Shown one piece after another: positions 7,273 to 15,848 of a DNA stretch of 64,000 nucleotides. A model generated the notes under the pieces. The model searched no databases. It saw nothing but the letters and a program-made list of their open reading frames with translations, and was not told where the DNA came from. Source of the stretch: Nitrosomonadales bacterium. Its GTDB lineage: Bacteria > Pseudomonadota > Gammaproteobacteria > Burkholderiales > Gallionellaceae. The position numbers and the translations under genes were made by a program. The stretch spans positions 62,001 to 126,000 of the forward strand of contig JACRAT010000036.1 in assembly GCA_016234685.1 (NCBI GenBank), given 5' to 3'. Positions within the stretch are counted from its first letter, which is position 1, and every line of letters starts with the position of its first letter.

Positions 7273-8907
7273 TCAGTCTTTCGGTGTCGCGACGTGGGCC
7301 ACTGGCTGCGCCTGTGCGCGGCGGGCTTCGGCCTCGGCGATCTGCGCCCGCTGCTCCGGCGTCAGATTGTCGGTGTTCTTCGGTGCAGCGGCCTGTGCGC
7401 GAACGCGTTGCAATGCGGCTTGGATCAGCGCCTGCGCATCGTCGGCGGACGGCGGGCTGACAGCGGCGGCTTCGGCCTGCTGACGTGCCAGCGCGGCAGC
7501 GCGTTCCTTCTCCGCCAGCTTCTCGGCTTTTTCGCGCTTGTCGCGCTCGATGCGCGACAAGCGCGCCTCATGGCGCTCACGCGCGTGGTCGGCGGCAGCA
7601 CGCTCGCGGTGCTGGGCTTGCACCTCGCTCTTGGCGTAGCGGTAATACTGCACCAACGGGATGCTGCTCGGGCAAACGTAGCTGCACGCGCCGCACTCGA
7701 TGCAATCGAACAAGTGGTAGGACTCGGCCTTGTCGAGCTCACGACCCTTGGCGAACCAGTACAGATCCTGCGGTTGCAGTTCCGCCGGGCAGACCTGCGC
7801 GCAGCGCGTGCAGCGGATGCACGGCAGCGTGGGCGCGGCAGGCGGGAACAGCCGGTCGGATTTGACGATGATGCAGTTGGTCGATTTCACCAGCGGCAGG
7901 CTGGTATCGGTCACATGCAACCCCATCATCGGCCCGCCCAGAATATAGCCGGTCGTGCCGGGTAGCGCGCCACCGGCCAGCCGCACCACCTCGGCGATGG
8001 ACATGCCCAGTGGCACTTCGATGTTTTGCGGTGCGGCGACGTTGCCGGTGACCGTGACCACGCGCGCCATCAGCGGCTCGCCGTGATTCACCACGCGATG
8101 CACGGCGTAGGCCGTGGCGACGTTGGTGCAAGCCACGCCGATGTCCAGCGGGCGACGCCCCGAGGGGACTTCCTTGCCAGTGAGTATCTTGATGAGTTGG
8201 CGTTCACCGCCGCTGGGATACAGCGTGGGGATGGCTATCACTTCGATGTCGGTCCCAGCGCAGGCTTGCCGCATGGCGGCGATGGCTAGCGGCTTGTTGT
8301 CCTCGATGCCGACCACGATCTTGCTCGGGCTGACCAGATGGCGCAGCACGGCGATACCCTCGACGATCTCGGCGGCGCGTTCGCGCATCAGCCGGTCGTC
8401 GGTGGTGATCCACGGCTCGCACTCCGCGCCGTTCAGCACCAACGTCTGCACCAAGGTGGCCATCTTGACGTGGGTGGGGAAGGTCGCGCCGCCCAGCCCG
8501 ACGATGCCGCCGTCGCGCAACCGCGCCAACAGTTCGGCCTTGGACAGCGGACAGAAATCGAAGGAAGGATGCTCGTCCCACTGGTCTGCGCCGTCCGGTT
8601 CGATCACGATGCACACATCCGGCAGGCCGGAAGGATGCGGCACGGCGCGCGGCTCCACCGCCAGCACCGTTCCCGAGGTGGGTGCGTGCAGTGCGGCGCT
8701 CACCGTGCCTTCGGCGTAGGCGATCAACTCGCCCTTCAGCACGCGGTCGCCCGCCTGCACCACCGCCTTGGCGCGTGCGCCTATGTGTTGCAGCAAGGGC
8801 AGTACCAGTTGCTGTGGCAACGGCGCACGCGCGATGGGCCGCTCGGACGACTCCTGCTTGTGTTCAGCCGGATGGATGCCGCCATGGAAGCGATGCAAAG
8901 TGCTCAT
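7273..8907 (-). CDS. rnfC: Electron transport complex subunit RnfC
   Basis: A 544-residue peripheral subunit that carries the NADH/FMN site and two [4Fe-4S] clusters. The N-terminus (FHGGIHP) and a barrel-sandwich domain are followed by the NADH-binding Rossmann part ([30 protein letters not shown]). Two ferredoxin motifs follow, [12 protein letters not shown] and [12 protein letters not shown]. The last 110 residues are an Ala/Glu/Lys/Arg-rich coiled-coil tail, shorter than in E. coli RsxC. ATG 8907 overlaps the rnfB stop by four bases; a much longer open frame upstream is rnfB read in another frame. Confidence 0.95.
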   Translation of the reverse strand: MSTLHRFHGGIHPAEHKQESSERPIARAPLPQQLVLPLLQHIGARAKAVVQAGDRVLKGELIAYAEGTVSAALHAPTSGTVLAVEPRAVPHPSGLPDVCIVIEPDGADQWDEHPSFDFCPLSKAELLARLRDGGIVGLGGATFPTHVKMATLVQTLVLNGAECEPWITTDDRLMRERAAEIVEGIAVLRHLVSPSKIVVGIEDNKPLAIAAMRQACAGTDIEVIAIPTLYPSGGERQLIKILTGKEVPSGRRPLDIGVACTNVATAYAVHRVVNHGEPLMARVVTVTGNVAAPQNIEVPLGMSIAEVVRLAGGALPGTTGYILGGPMMGLHVTDTSLPLVKSTNCIIVKSDRLFPPAAPTLPCIRCTRCAQVCPAELQPQDLYWFAKGRELDKAESYHLFDCIECGACSYVCPSSIPLVQYYRYAKSEVQAQHRERAAADHARERHEARLSRIERDKREKAEKLAEKERAAALARQQAEAAAVSPPSADDAQALIQAALQRVRAQAAAPKNTDNLTPEQRAQIAEAEARRAQAQPVAHVATPKD

Positions 8908-9455
8908 TTCGTCACCGCCATGGTGTAGATCGGGTAGTGCCATTTCCAGCTTTGCACCGTCTGCGGCAGCGGCTCCATGCTGATGCAGTCCACCGGGCAG
9001 GGCGGCAGGCACAGTTCGCAGCCGGTGCACTCGGAAGCGATGATGGTGTGCATCTGCTTGGCTGCGCCCGCGATAGCGTCCACCGGGCAGGCTTGCAGGC
9101 AGAGGGTGCAGCCGATACAGGTGTTCTCGTCGATGAAGGCGACCGACTTGGTTTTGGGCTGGGCCATGCCCTCGCCGAAGGGCTTGAACTCCACCTTGAG
9201 CAGATCGGCCAGTTTGTGGATGCCCTCTTCGCCGCCGGGCGGGCAGCGGTTGATGTCGGCTGCACCTTCGGCGATGGCCGTGGCATAAGGGCGGCAGCCG
9301 GGGAAACCGCACTGGCCGCACTGCGTCTGAGGCAGGATGGCGTCGATCTGATCGACCAGCGGGTTGCCTTCGACCTTGAATTTCAGCGCGGAATAGCCGA
9401 GCACCGCGCCCAGCACCAGCGCGATGCCAGACATGATGAGGATGGCGGTCAGCAT
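8904..9455 (-). CDS. rnfB: Electron transport complex subunit RnfB (ferredoxin)
   Basis: A 183-residue iron-sulfur subunit. An N-terminal membrane helix (about 2-24) anchors it. A Fe4S4 domain ([13 protein letters not shown]) follows, and then two 4Fe-4S ferredoxin motifs, [16 protein letters not shown] and [16 protein letters not shown]. It feeds electrons from soluble ferredoxin into the complex. It starts 16 bp after rnfA and overlaps rnfC by four bases. Confidence 0.96.
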   Translation of the reverse strand: MLTAILIMSGIALVLGAVLGYSALKFKVEGNPLVDQIDAILPQTQCGQCGFPGCRPYATAIAEGAADINRCPPGGEEGIHKLADLLKVEFKPFGEGMAQPKTKSVAFIDENTCIGCTLCLQACPVDAIAGAAKQMHTIIASECTGCELCLPPCPVDCISMEPLPQTVQSWKWHYPIYTMAVTK

Positions 9456-9471
9456 GAGACTATCCCATCCA

Positions 9472-10047
9472 TCACTTGATGAGCCCGGAAAAACCCATGA
9501 AGGCCAGACTCATCAGCCCAGCCGTGACCAACGCGATGGCCGAGCCCTTGAACACGCCTGGCACGTCCGCCGTCTCCATGCGTTCGCGGATGCCTGCGAA
9601 GAGGATCAGCACCAGCGAAAAGCCGATCGCCCCGCCCGCGCCGAACAGCAGTGATTCCATGAAGTTGTGTTTTTCCTGCACGTTGAGCAGCGGGATGCCC
9701 AGCACCGCGCAGTTGGTGGTGATGAGCGGCAGATAGATGCCCAGCGTCTGATACAGCTCCGGGCTGGTCTTCTCCACCACCATCTCGGTGAACTGGACGA
9801 TGCCCGCGATGACCACGATGAACGACAGCGTAGTGAGATAGGCCAGATCTGGCCCAAGCAGATATTCGCTAATGAGATAGCTCGCCCCCGAGCCCAGCGT
9901 CAGCACGAATGTAGTGGCCGCCCCCATGCCGACGGCTGCCTCCAGCTTCTTGGAGACGCCGAGGAATGGACACAATCCGAGGATTTTGACCATCACGATG
10001 TTGTTCACGAACACCGTGCTGATGAGTATGAGCAGATAGCTGGACAT
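9472..10047 (-). CDS. rnfA: Electron transport complex subunit RnfA
   Basis: A 191-residue membrane protein with six helices, homologous to RnfE and NqrE. The N-terminal [22 protein letters not shown] and the central [17 protein letters not shown] are almost invariant and hold the two cysteines of the intramembrane Fe-S centre. It is the first gene of the operon rnfABCDGE. A promoter-like pair lies directly upstream. Confidence 0.96.
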   Translation of the reverse strand: MSSYLLILISTVFVNNIVMVKILGLCPFLGVSKKLEAAVGMGAATTFVLTLGSGASYLISEYLLGPDLAYLTTLSFIVVIAGIVQFTEMVVEKTSPELYQTLGIYLPLITTNCAVLGIPLLNVQEKHNFMESLLFGAGGAIGFSLVLILFAGIRERMETADVPGVFKGSAIALVTAGLMSLAFMGFSGLIK

Positions 10048-10072
10048 GATAGGGCGGTTTTTTCAGGCGCGG

Positions 10073-10101
10073 ATTATGCGCCGAATCAAGGGGGGCTTCA
10101 A
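10073..10101 (-). promoter_or_regulatory. Candidate sigma-70 promoter of the rnf operon
   Basis: Read on the minus strand, TTGAAG (10101-10096) and CATAAT (10078-10073) are separated by exactly 17 bp. The predicted transcript start is near 10066, about 19 bp before the rnfA ATG. Two matches close to consensus at ideal spacing support it; there is no experimental evidence. Confidence 0.5.
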
Positions 10102-10112
10102 TGCCGGAAAGG

Positions 10113-10124
10113 TATATGCATATA
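10113..10124. promoter_or_regulatory. 12-bp perfect palindrome upstream of the rnf promoter
   Basis: TATATGCATATA is a perfect palindrome, extended on both sides to GGT and ACC. It is centred about 52 bp before the predicted rnf start point, a usual place for an activator. It does not match the FNR consensus (TTGAT-N4-ATCAA). The binding protein is unknown. Confidence 0.35.
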
Positions 10125-10761
10125 ACCGCCTACCGTATCCGCCCGCCAACCATCCCTGCCCCGCCGGGAGCTGGCGAGCGCACCGGAAGAACGATGGTGG
10201 CGTCTGCGACAGGACATCAAGAGTGCGGACTCCCCTACCCTTGCAGAGCGAGGATAGGCAAGTTGGACTTCACCAGCGCCGTCTGCTAGACGGGGGAAGG
10301 TTGAGTGTAGCAGCCCACCAATCCGGTTCGCGTGGGCACTTCTGCTCATCCTACCGGACTGGACCACACCCGCTCAGAACTTTAGAGAGCCGTAGGGTGC
10401 AATAACCAACGGGCATTGCGCTGGGCGGAGATTCGTAACGAGTTTCATGCGGCACAATAATGATTGCGCCCGTCAAGAGAGGGGGCGTTGTAGGTCGGGT
10501 GGAACGAAGTGATACCCAACAGGCAGCCGATGGGTATCGCGTTGCTCCCCCCAACCTTGTATCTTTCTCTCCGTGGTGGTCAGCTACTACCACACGAAGC
10601 AGAGGCAGCTTGAACCCACCCTTAAGGTTTACCTTGTTCCGTAATCAAGCCCCCTGCTTCACCTCTCGCCAGCAAAGACACTGAACGGTAGCCAAGGGGC
10701 GAACCCTGAATGCACAAGGCAAGTGGGCGAAGTTGGTCAATATTTTTAGCAGGGGGTCATC
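10125..10761. other. Gene-free accessory stretch upstream of the IS110 remnant
   Basis: About 640 bp without a credible gene. It holds short, overlapping open frames with no recognisable protein, one full copy of a dispersed hairpin repeat (10490-10558), and the presumed left flank of the IS110 element (about 10620-10761). No tRNA or RNA gene was recognised. It separates the rnf operon from the transposase. Confidence 0.6.
10490..10558. repeat. Dispersed hairpin repeat, copy 1
   Basis: A sequence of about 69 bp from GTAGGTCGGGTGGAACG to TTGCTCCCCCCAACC. It is nearly identical to the reverse complement of 21941-22010, including the shared loop CAGGCAGCCG. Each copy can fold into a long imperfect hairpin. 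The copies lie next to an insertion-sequence remnant and in an ordinary intergenic region, which fits a MITE- or REP-like mobile repeat. Confidence 0.75.
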
Positions 10762-11649
10762 ATGTTCTATCTCGGCATGGATGTCGCCAAAGCCAAATTG
10801 GATTGTTGTCTGTTGTTGGATGAAGCCAATGGTAAACGCGAAACCAAGGTAGTGAGCAATGCCAAGATCGGCATCGCTGATTTGCTGACTTGGGGAGCAA
10901 AGCACAACGTTACTCCGCAAGAGTTGCATGTCGTCATGGAAGGCACGGGTGTCTATCACGAGCAAGCCGCGCTGGCATTGGTGGATGCCGGGGTGACGGT
11001 GTCCATCGTCAATTCGGCGCATGGACACCACCGGCACCGGAGGCGCGGATGCTGCAAGCACTGCTGGCCAGACGCGATGCTGTCGCACAAGACCTGCAAC
11101 GTGAGCGCAACCGGCGGGAGAAGGCGGATGCAACCGATACGCCAAAGCCAATCCGGGAGTCACTTGAAGAAAGCATCGAGTTTCTGGTCAAGCAACTCGC
11201 CAAGCTGCAACAAGACATAGATTCACACATTGATCGCCATGCCGATCTCAAAAAGGATATGGCGCTGCTCCAGAGCATCCCGGCGGTTGGGCCTCGGGTG
11301 GGCGGCAATATGCTTTCGGTCATGCACAGCCACGACTTCGGTTCAGCCGAGCAGTTGGCGGCCTATCTGGGACTGGTGCCAGTAGAGCGGCAGTCAGGAA
11401 GCTCGGTATTGGGACGAGCCAGACTCTCCAAGGCGGGGGCCAGCCAGAATACGCGCTGTGTTGTATATGGCTTCTGTGGTGGCGACACGCTGCAACCCGC
11501 ACGTCAAAGCTGTTTATGATCGTTTGCTTGCGCGAGGCAAGCCCAAGATGTCTGCTCTCGGGGCTGCCATGCGCAAGCTGGTGCATTTGTGCTTCGGTGT
11601 GATTAAGAATCAGAAACCGTACCAGTACGATTATCCGAAAATTGCTTGA
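10762..11649 (+). pseudogene. IS110-family transposase remnant, frameshifted and internally deleted
   Basis: The start (FYLGMDVAKAKLDCCLLL, then VVMEGTGVYHEQAALAL) is the DEDD RuvC-like domain of an IS110 transposase. After IVNSA near 11020 the family sequence resumes in another frame at WTPPAPEARMLQALL. The roughly 30-40 residues normally between these, which include a conserved acidic catalytic residue, are missing. The frame continues through a coiled coil and the Tnp_20 region (SIPAVGPRVGGNMLS, LAAYLGLVPVERQSGSS). It shifts again near 11455 to finish as ALYMASVVATRCNPHVKAVY and so on. With one deletion and two frame changes it cannot make an active enzyme. IS110 elements often lack clear terminal inverted repeats and I could not define the ends. 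Confidence 0.9.
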
Positions 11650-11677
11650 CGGGGAAGACGGTATCTACGCGGGCTGG

Positions 11678-11962
11678 TTACAACGCGGGAAGTAAATCGT
11701 TGTTTTCTTCGATTCGCAACATTCGGATGTCAGTTACGCATTGTTTAAACCAAGGGTAGGTCTGACTTAACGAATTGACAGCCATGACGCATTTAACTGC
11801 ATCAACAGTAGCCGTATCACCAAAATAAACGCTTCCCTGCTGCCGATTAAATCCCTTCGTTTGCAGGAAGTTCTTGATATCGCCGTAAGCATTGTTGTAG
11901 GAGTTACCCGTGTAATGCACCTGAAGATCCGCAACCCTTAGGTCAAAAGCAATGGCGTACAT
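11678..11962 (-). CDS. vapD: VapD-family endoribonuclease (orphan toxin-like protein)
   Basis: A 94-residue protein matching VapD along its length: MYAIAFDLRVADLQVHY at the start, YGDIKNFLQTKGFNRQQGSVYF in the middle, and PWFKQCVTDIRMLRIEENNDL at the end. VapD has a Cas2-like ferredoxin fold and ribonuclease activity, with the N-terminal Asp in the active site. No partner antitoxin gene (VapX type) is adjacent. The gene is clearly richer in AT than its neighbours, lies beside a dead IS110 element and has its own promoter, which suggests transfer. The ATG follows an AAGGT site. Confidence 0.88.
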   Translation of the reverse strand: MYAIAFDLRVADLQVHYTGNSYNNAYGDIKNFLQTKGFNRQQGSVYFGDTATVDAVKCVMAVNSLSQTYPWFKQCVTDIRMLRIEENNDLLPAL

Positions 11963-11993
11963 GAGAGTACCTTAAGATTTAAATTTGACCAGA

Positions 11994-12021
11994 ATAATAG
12001 CGACTTCGCTAAAAAAGTCAA
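11994..12021 (-). promoter_or_regulatory. vapD promoter with palindrome in the spacer
   Basis: On the minus strand, TTGACT (12021-12016) and TATTAT (11999-11994) are 16 bp apart and lie about 32 bp before the vapD start. The spacer and the adjoining -10 base include the inverted repeat AGCGA-CT-TCGCT (11999-12010), which a regulator could bind to block RNA polymerase. The surrounding DNA is very AT-rich. Confidence 0.6.
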
Positions 12022-12060
12022 TATTAAATAGCCTGTTAGTAGCCGGGGTATATCTGCTCA

Positions 12061-12792
12061 TTACAGCTTATACCCCCGATGCACCGCCACCACTCCGCCC
12101 GTCAGGTTGAAGTACTCCACCCGCGACAATCCCGCGTCCACCATCATCTGCTTCAGTTCTTCCTGCCCCGGGTGCATACGGATGGATTCCGCTAGGTAGC
12201 GGTAGCTGTCGGCGTCGTTGGCGATGAGTTCGCCCATCTTGGGAAGGAGCTTGAAGGAGTAGAGGTCGTAGGCTTTTTCCAGCGGTTTGGCGACTTTGGA
12301 GAATTCCAGCACCAGCACGCGGCCCCCCGGTTTGAGGACGCGGCGCATCTCGCGCAGGGCGGCATCTTTGTGGGTGACATTGCGCAGGCCGAAGGCGATG
12401 CTGACGCAGTCGAAATAGTTGTCGGGGAAAGGCAGGTGTTCGGCATCGCACTGCGCGGTGGGGGTGACGATGCCTTCGTCGAGCAGGCGGTCGCGGCCTA
12501 CGCGCAGCATGGCGTTGTTGATGTCGGTGAGGACGACCTGACCGCCGCTGCCGACCTTTTTGAGGAACAGCCGCGACAGGTCAGCCGAGCCACCCGCCAC
12601 GTCCAGCACGCGGTCGCCTGCGCGCACGCCGCTGATACTGATGGCGAAGCGCTTCCACAGCCGATGCAGGCCGGCGGACATGAGGTCGTTCATCACGTCG
12701 TATTTGCTGGCGACGGAGGTGAACACGCTGGCGACGTGCTTGGCTTTTTCTTCTTCTGCGACGGTCTTGAATCCGAAATGGGTCTCGGCCAT
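12061..12792 (-). CDS. ubiE: Ubiquinone/menaquinone biosynthesis C-methyltransferase
   Basis: A 243-residue SAM-dependent methyltransferase that methylates the benzoquinol (and naphthoquinol) ring carbon in quinone synthesis. The family signature [19 protein letters not shown] opens the protein. The SAM loop [12 protein letters not shown] follows. [18 protein letters not shown] and [16 protein letters not shown] are typical. The start follows an AGGAG site. DUF971 lies upstream, as in many betaproteobacteria, but a hairpin repeat separates them here. Confidence 0.95.
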   Translation of the reverse strand: MAETHFGFKTVAEEEKAKHVASVFTSVASKYDVMNDLMSAGLHRLWKRFAISISGVRAGDRVLDVAGGSADLSRLFLKKVGSGGQVVLTDINNAMLRVGRDRLLDEGIVTPTAQCDAEHLPFPDNYFDCVSIAFGLRNVTHKDAALREMRRVLKPGGRVLVLEFSKVAKPLEKAYDLYSFKLLPKMGELIANDADSYRYLAESIRMHPGQEELKQMMVDAGLSRVEYFNLTGGVVAVHRGYKL

Positions 12793-12817
12793 TTTATTGC
12801 TCCTGTTTGACTGCCTC

Positions 12818-12901
12818 GCCCCAACGGGGAGAGGGTTTGGGAGAGGGTGCGCTGAATTCGACCCTCACCCCCAGCCCCTCTCCCGCTTGCGGGCGAGGGG
12901 A
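12818..12901. repeat. GC-rich hairpin repeat between DUF971 and ubiE
   Basis: It contains CCCCTCTCCCGC paired with GGGCGAGGGG around a short loop, plus opposed GGGGAGAGGG and CCCTCACCCCC runs. It is the same family as 1648-1725. It fills almost the whole gap between DUF971 and ubiE and may affect read-through between them. Confidence 0.65.
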
Positions 12902-12907
12902 GTATGG

Positions 12908-13258
12908 TTAATCCCGGCTCGCGCCTGCCGCGACCAGCTTGCCGAGATATTCCTGCCACAGGTTGCCCTGCATCTCGCCCAACTCGTATAGATAGTCCCA
13001 CGAATACAAGCCACTGTCGTGCCCGTCGTCGTAGATGATCTTGAGTGCGTAGCTGCCGACCGGCTCGACGCCGGTGATGGCGACGTTGCGCTTGCCGACT
13101 TGCAGCACTTCTTGCCCTGCACCATGCCCACGCACTTCGGCTGAGGGCGAGTAGACGCGCAAGAACTCCGCTGGCAGCGTGTGGCGCGCGCCGTCTTCGT
13201 AGGCGACCTCCAGCGTTTGGGATTGTTGATGCAGGGTGATCTCGGTCGGTGCGGACAT
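12908..13258 (-). CDS. DUF971 (gamma-butyrobetaine hydroxylase-like N-terminal) protein
   Basis: A 116-residue small beta-rich protein of the DUF971 family. The pattern TEITLHQQSQTLEVAYEDG, then LPAEFLRVYSPSAEVRG and a C-terminal YALKIIYDDGHDSGLYSWDYLYELG is characteristic. Homologues have been linked to iron-sulfur protein handling, but no catalytic site is visible. It is the gene before ubiE on the minus strand. Confidence 0.88.
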   Translation of the reverse strand: MSAPTEITLHQQSQTLEVAYEDGARHTLPAEFLRVYSPSAEVRGHGAGQEVLQVGKRNVAITGVEPVGSYALKIIYDDGHDSGLYSWDYLYELGEMQGNLWQEYLGKLVAAGASRD

Positions 13259-13328
13259 GGCGATTGCAGCAGATTGGGACGGCGCATTATCGCAAGCCGG
13301 GGGCGATACATCAAACGAATGCTGCTGC

Positions 13329-13358
13329 TTGACAGGTATTCGGCAAGCCTCCTACAGT
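13329..13358 (+). promoter_or_regulatory. Candidate promoter of the small HTH gene
   Basis: TTGACA (13329-13334) and TACAGT (13353-13358) are 18 bp apart, about 60 bp before the start codon at 13418. CCTGTCAGG a little downstream mirrors the TTGACAGG at the -35 box, giving a long-spaced inverted repeat. Confidence 0.4.
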
Positions 13359-13417
13359 TGCTCCGCCTGTCAGGCATCACTGACGCAGGTAGATCTATCA
13401 ACCTTAAGGAGACTCTC

Positions 13418-13600
13418 ATGGAAAACAAGGAAAGCGCAGTCCTCGAAGCGATGGTGAAGGCTGGCAAACCAGTGAAGGGCGCAGAAGTGGCCGAGGCGAC
13501 CGGGCTGGATCAGAAGGAAGTCGGCAAGATCATCACCGCGCTGAAGAAAGCGGGCAAGATCACTTCGCCCAAGATGTGTTTCTACGAACCGGCGAAGTAA
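13418..13600 (+). CDS. Small winged-helix DNA-binding protein
   Basis: A 60-residue protein that is essentially one winged-helix domain: ESAVLEAMVKAGKPVKGAEV, recognition helix ATGLDQKEVGKIITALKKAG, and a short wing KITSPKMCFYEPAK. It resembles stand-alone HTH proteins annotated as transcriptional regulators. ATG 13418 follows AAGGAG. The open frame extends 237 bp further upstream, but that part overlaps DUF971 and looks non-coding. A VOC-family gene follows 68 bp downstream. Its target is unknown. Confidence 0.75.
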   Translation: MENKESAVLEAMVKAGKPVKGAEVAEATGLDQKEVGKIITALKKAGKITSPKMCFYEPAK

Positions 13601-13668
13601 CACCGCCACAGGAAGGGCCATCACAGGAAATCCGGCCACTCAGGCCGCCAACCGAAAGGAGAAATGCA

Positions 13669-14037
13669 ATGAAAGCCAATCCCGTTTGCTGGTTCGAAAT
13701 CTACGTGCAAGACATGGAGCGCGCCAAACGCTTCTACGAAGCCGTGCTCCAGATCACGCTGGAAAAGATCAACACGGAGTTCGAAATGTGGGGATTCCCG
13801 TCCAGCATGGAAAGCTATGGCTCTTGCGGTTCGCTGGTGAAGATGGAAGGCGTCCCTTCGGGCGGCAACAGCACGCTGGTCTATTTCAGCTGCACCGACT
13901 GCGCCGTCGAAGCCGCGCGCGTCGTGGCTGCCGGGGGGCGCGTCTTCAAGGACAAGCTGTCCATCGGCCAGTTCGGCCACATCGCGCTGGTGTTCGATAC
14001 TGAAGGCAACATGATCGGCCTGCACTCGATGCAGTAG
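13669..14037 (+). CDS. VOC-family (glyoxalase/dioxygenase fold) protein
   Basis: A 122-residue protein with the paired beta-alpha-beta-beta-beta repeats of the vicinal oxygen chelate fold. It opens with VCWFEIYVQDMERAKRFYEA and ends with FGHIALVFDTEGNMIGLHS. The position usually occupied by the N-terminal metal-binding His is a Glu (WFEIYV), and a Cys-rich stretch (YFSCTDCAVEAA) lies in the middle. Homologues are of unknown substrate. An AAGGAG site precedes ATG 13669. Confidence 0.82.
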   Translation: MKANPVCWFEIYVQDMERAKRFYEAVLQITLEKINTEFEMWGFPSSMESYGSCGSLVKMEGVPSGGNSTLVYFSCTDCAVEAARVVAAGGRVFKDKLSIGQFGHIALVFDTEGNMIGLHSMQ

Positions 14038-14045
14038 CCTGCCGC

Positions 14046-14906
14046 TTACTTCAGCGGCAGATAGATGTCCGTCACCAGTTCCGGTTCCGGCGTCTCGGGC
14101 ATGAGATTCAGGTACTGGAAATACAGCGGAAAGTCGCGCAGCTCTTCGCCGCTTTCCGGCAGCCACTCGCGGTACAGGTAGTAGGCGCACTCGCGGATGC
14201 GGTCATGCGAGCCGGTGTGGCGCAGCACGGCGCAACGGCCAGCCGGGATGATGCCATTCACCACGCCGTGCGAGTTGGCGGGGATCGCCTCACTTACTGA
14301 GCCGCAGATGTCGAAGCGGAATTGCTCGGGGGCGGTGGTGTCGGGGTTGTCGTAGGCGATGCCATAGGTCTTACTGGTCTTCACCGGCGACAGGCCGCTC
14401 TGTTTGCGCCACGCGATGAACTTCTGCGCCGACTCCATCACCAGTTCGGCTGCGCCCCGGTGCGGGTACGCGGCGATGCGGGTCTCCTCGACATCCATGA
14501 TCTTCACTTCCATTGCCTGTTTCCTTTCTCTGTTTGGGAATTTGTATTGTTCGTTCCACGGCTGCCAGGCGGGATGGCGCCTGAATTCGGACGGCGTTTG
14601 CCCGAAGGTGTTTTTGAACGCCCGCGAGAACGATTCGGGATTCTCGAAGCCGCTATCCAGCGCGATGTCGATGATCTTCTCGGCGCGGTTGAACACCAAT
14701 CGGTAAGAGGCACGCCTGAGCCTCATCAACTGGACGTACTTGAAGACGCTGATGCCCGCGTATTCCGAGAACTGGCGCAGGAAGTGGAACTTGGAGAAGT
14801 TCGCCACCTGACTCAACACTTCCAGCGTCAACTCGTCGCCGAGATGCCGGTCGATGTGATCGAACACCCGGTTGAACCGCTCTGCGTAAGCACTTGCCTT
14901 CGACAT
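14046..14906 (-). CDS. AraC-family regulator with C-terminal GyrI-like effector domain
   Basis: A 286-residue regulator. Residues 1-112 are a two-HTH AraC domain (LTLEVLSQVANFSKFHFLRQF and IIDIALDSGFENPESFSRAFK). Residues about 130-286 are a GyrI-like/SRPBCC ligand-binding domain (VEETRIAAYPHRG, and PLYFQYLNLMPETPEPE at the end). This architecture is typical of regulators that bind small hydrophobic or cationic compounds. It converges on the VOC gene and is divergent from the cupin gene, with which it shares a 147-bp promoter region. Confidence 0.9.
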   Translation of the reverse strand: MSKASAYAERFNRVFDHIDRHLGDELTLEVLSQVANFSKFHFLRQFSEYAGISVFKYVQLMRLRRASYRLVFNRAEKIIDIALDSGFENPESFSRAFKNTFGQTPSEFRRHPAWQPWNEQYKFPNRERKQAMEVKIMDVEETRIAAYPHRGAAELVMESAQKFIAWRKQSGLSPVKTSKTYGIAYDNPDTTAPEQFRFDICGSVSEAIPANSHGVVNGIIPAGRCAVLRHTGSHDRIRECAYYLYREWLPESGEELRDFPLYFQYLNLMPETPEPELVTDIYLPLK

Positions 14907-14990
14907 ATCCCCGCCGTGATTGACTGACCGGGGCGACTATAGCCCGCCCGACACGGGGTGTCTTGACCGGGATTGCGGAAGTGGCGGCAT

Positions 14991-15012
14991 TGCTGCCACC
15001 ACGCTGGCAGCA
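14991..15012. promoter_or_regulatory. Operator-like inverted repeat upstream of the cupin gene
   Basis: TGCTGCCA (14991-14998) and TGGCAGCA (15005-15012) form a perfect 8-bp inverted repeat with spacer CCACGC. Nine bp further on lies a TAAAGT -10-like box (15021-15026), so the repeat covers the -35 region. The same arrangement, with one base changed, recurs at 15849-15870 before another gene. This indicates a shared regulator. Confidence 0.7.
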
Positions 15013-15053
15013 GGATGGCGTAAAGTCTGGCATCCCCCTCCTAGGAGATCGCC

Positions 15054-15572
15054 ATGACTAAACCCATCCTCAATATCGCCGATGCCGAACTGTTGCCGCG
15101 CCCACCCGGCTTTGCGCCGACCGGCGAGATCGCCGAACGCTATGACGCGCGCATCGCCCGCGTCTCCGCCCAATTGGGCGCGCAGAAACTCGGTTACAAC
15201 ATCACGTCCGTGCCACCCGGCAAGCGCGCCTTTCCGCCGCACAGCCATCGCTTCAACGAAGAGATGTTCATGGTGCTGGAAGGCGCGGGCGAGGTGACCA
15301 TCGGCAAGGAGACCTATCCGATCCGGCAGGGCGACATCGTGGCGCTGCTCACCGGCGGGCCGGAATCGGCGCATGTCGTCACCAACACCGGCAGCACCGA
15401 GTTGAAATATCTGGCCGTCAGCACGCGCATCTCGCCCGAGATCTGCGACTACCCCACCACCGGCAAATTCGGCGTGTTCGCAGAGTTGCCGCCGAGCACC
15501 GAAGGCAAGCCGGGCTTCTTCCGTCATGTCGGGCGCGAGAGTCTGGCGGCGGACTACTGGGAAGGCGGATGA
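15054..15572 (+). CDS. Cupin-domain protein
   Basis: A 172-residue protein with one cupin beta-barrel. The first motif, PPHSHRFNEEMFMVLEGAGEVTIG, contains two histidines and a glutamate that would bind a metal. The second, GDIVALLTGGPESAHVVTNTG, contains a further His. The C-terminal part (FRHVGRESLAADYWEGG) is typical of a subgroup of uncharacterised cupins. An AGGAG site precedes ATG 15054. It overlaps the TfoX-like gene by four bases. An operator-like repeat lies in its promoter region. Confidence 0.88.
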   Translation: MTKPILNIADAELLPRPPGFAPTGEIAERYDARIARVSAQLGAQKLGYNITSVPPGKRAFPPHSHRFNEEMFMVLEGAGEVTIGKETYPIRQGDIVALLTGGPESAHVVTNTGSTELKYLAVSTRISPEICDYPTTGKFGVFAELPPSTEGKPGFFRHVGRESLAADYWEGG

Positions 15573-15838
15573 GCCAACTCGCCGACCTGCCCAACTTCGG
15601 CCCCAAGTCGCAGCAGATGCTGGCGCAGGCGGGCATCCACACGCTGGAACAGTTGCGCGAACTGGGTGCGGTGCGGGCTTACCTGCAAGTGAAGCGTAGC
15701 GGCGCGTGTTCCAGCCTGAATCTGCTGTGGGCGATGGAAGGCGCGCTGTCCGGGCGGCACTGGCAGGTGGTGGCGAGAGAAGACTGGTTGCGGTTGTTGC
15801 TGGAGCTGGATGAGATCGGGCGACCTGTGCCGGACTGA
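15569..15838 (+). CDS. TfoX C-terminal domain protein
   Basis: An 89-residue protein corresponding to the C-terminal domain of TfoX/Sxy alone: LADLPNFGPKSQQMLAQAGIHTLEQLRELGAVRAYLQVK. This is a helix-hairpin-helix type region, followed by SLNLLWAMEGALSGRHWQ. TfoX regulates natural competence in gammaproteobacteria, but isolated C-terminal domains are common and of unknown role. The start overlaps the cupin stop (ATGA), so the two genes are co-translated. Confidence 0.87.
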   Translation: MSQLADLPNFGPKSQQMLAQAGIHTLEQLRELGAVRAYLQVKRSGACSSLNLLWAMEGALSGRHWQVVAREDWLRLLLELDEIGRPVPD

Positions 15839-15848
15839 TGGATAAGAC

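Noticed and set aside
11994-12060. An antitoxin gene for vapD in the AT-rich upstream DNA
   Set aside because: Only about 100 bp separate vapD from ubiE and no open frame of protein-like composition fits there.
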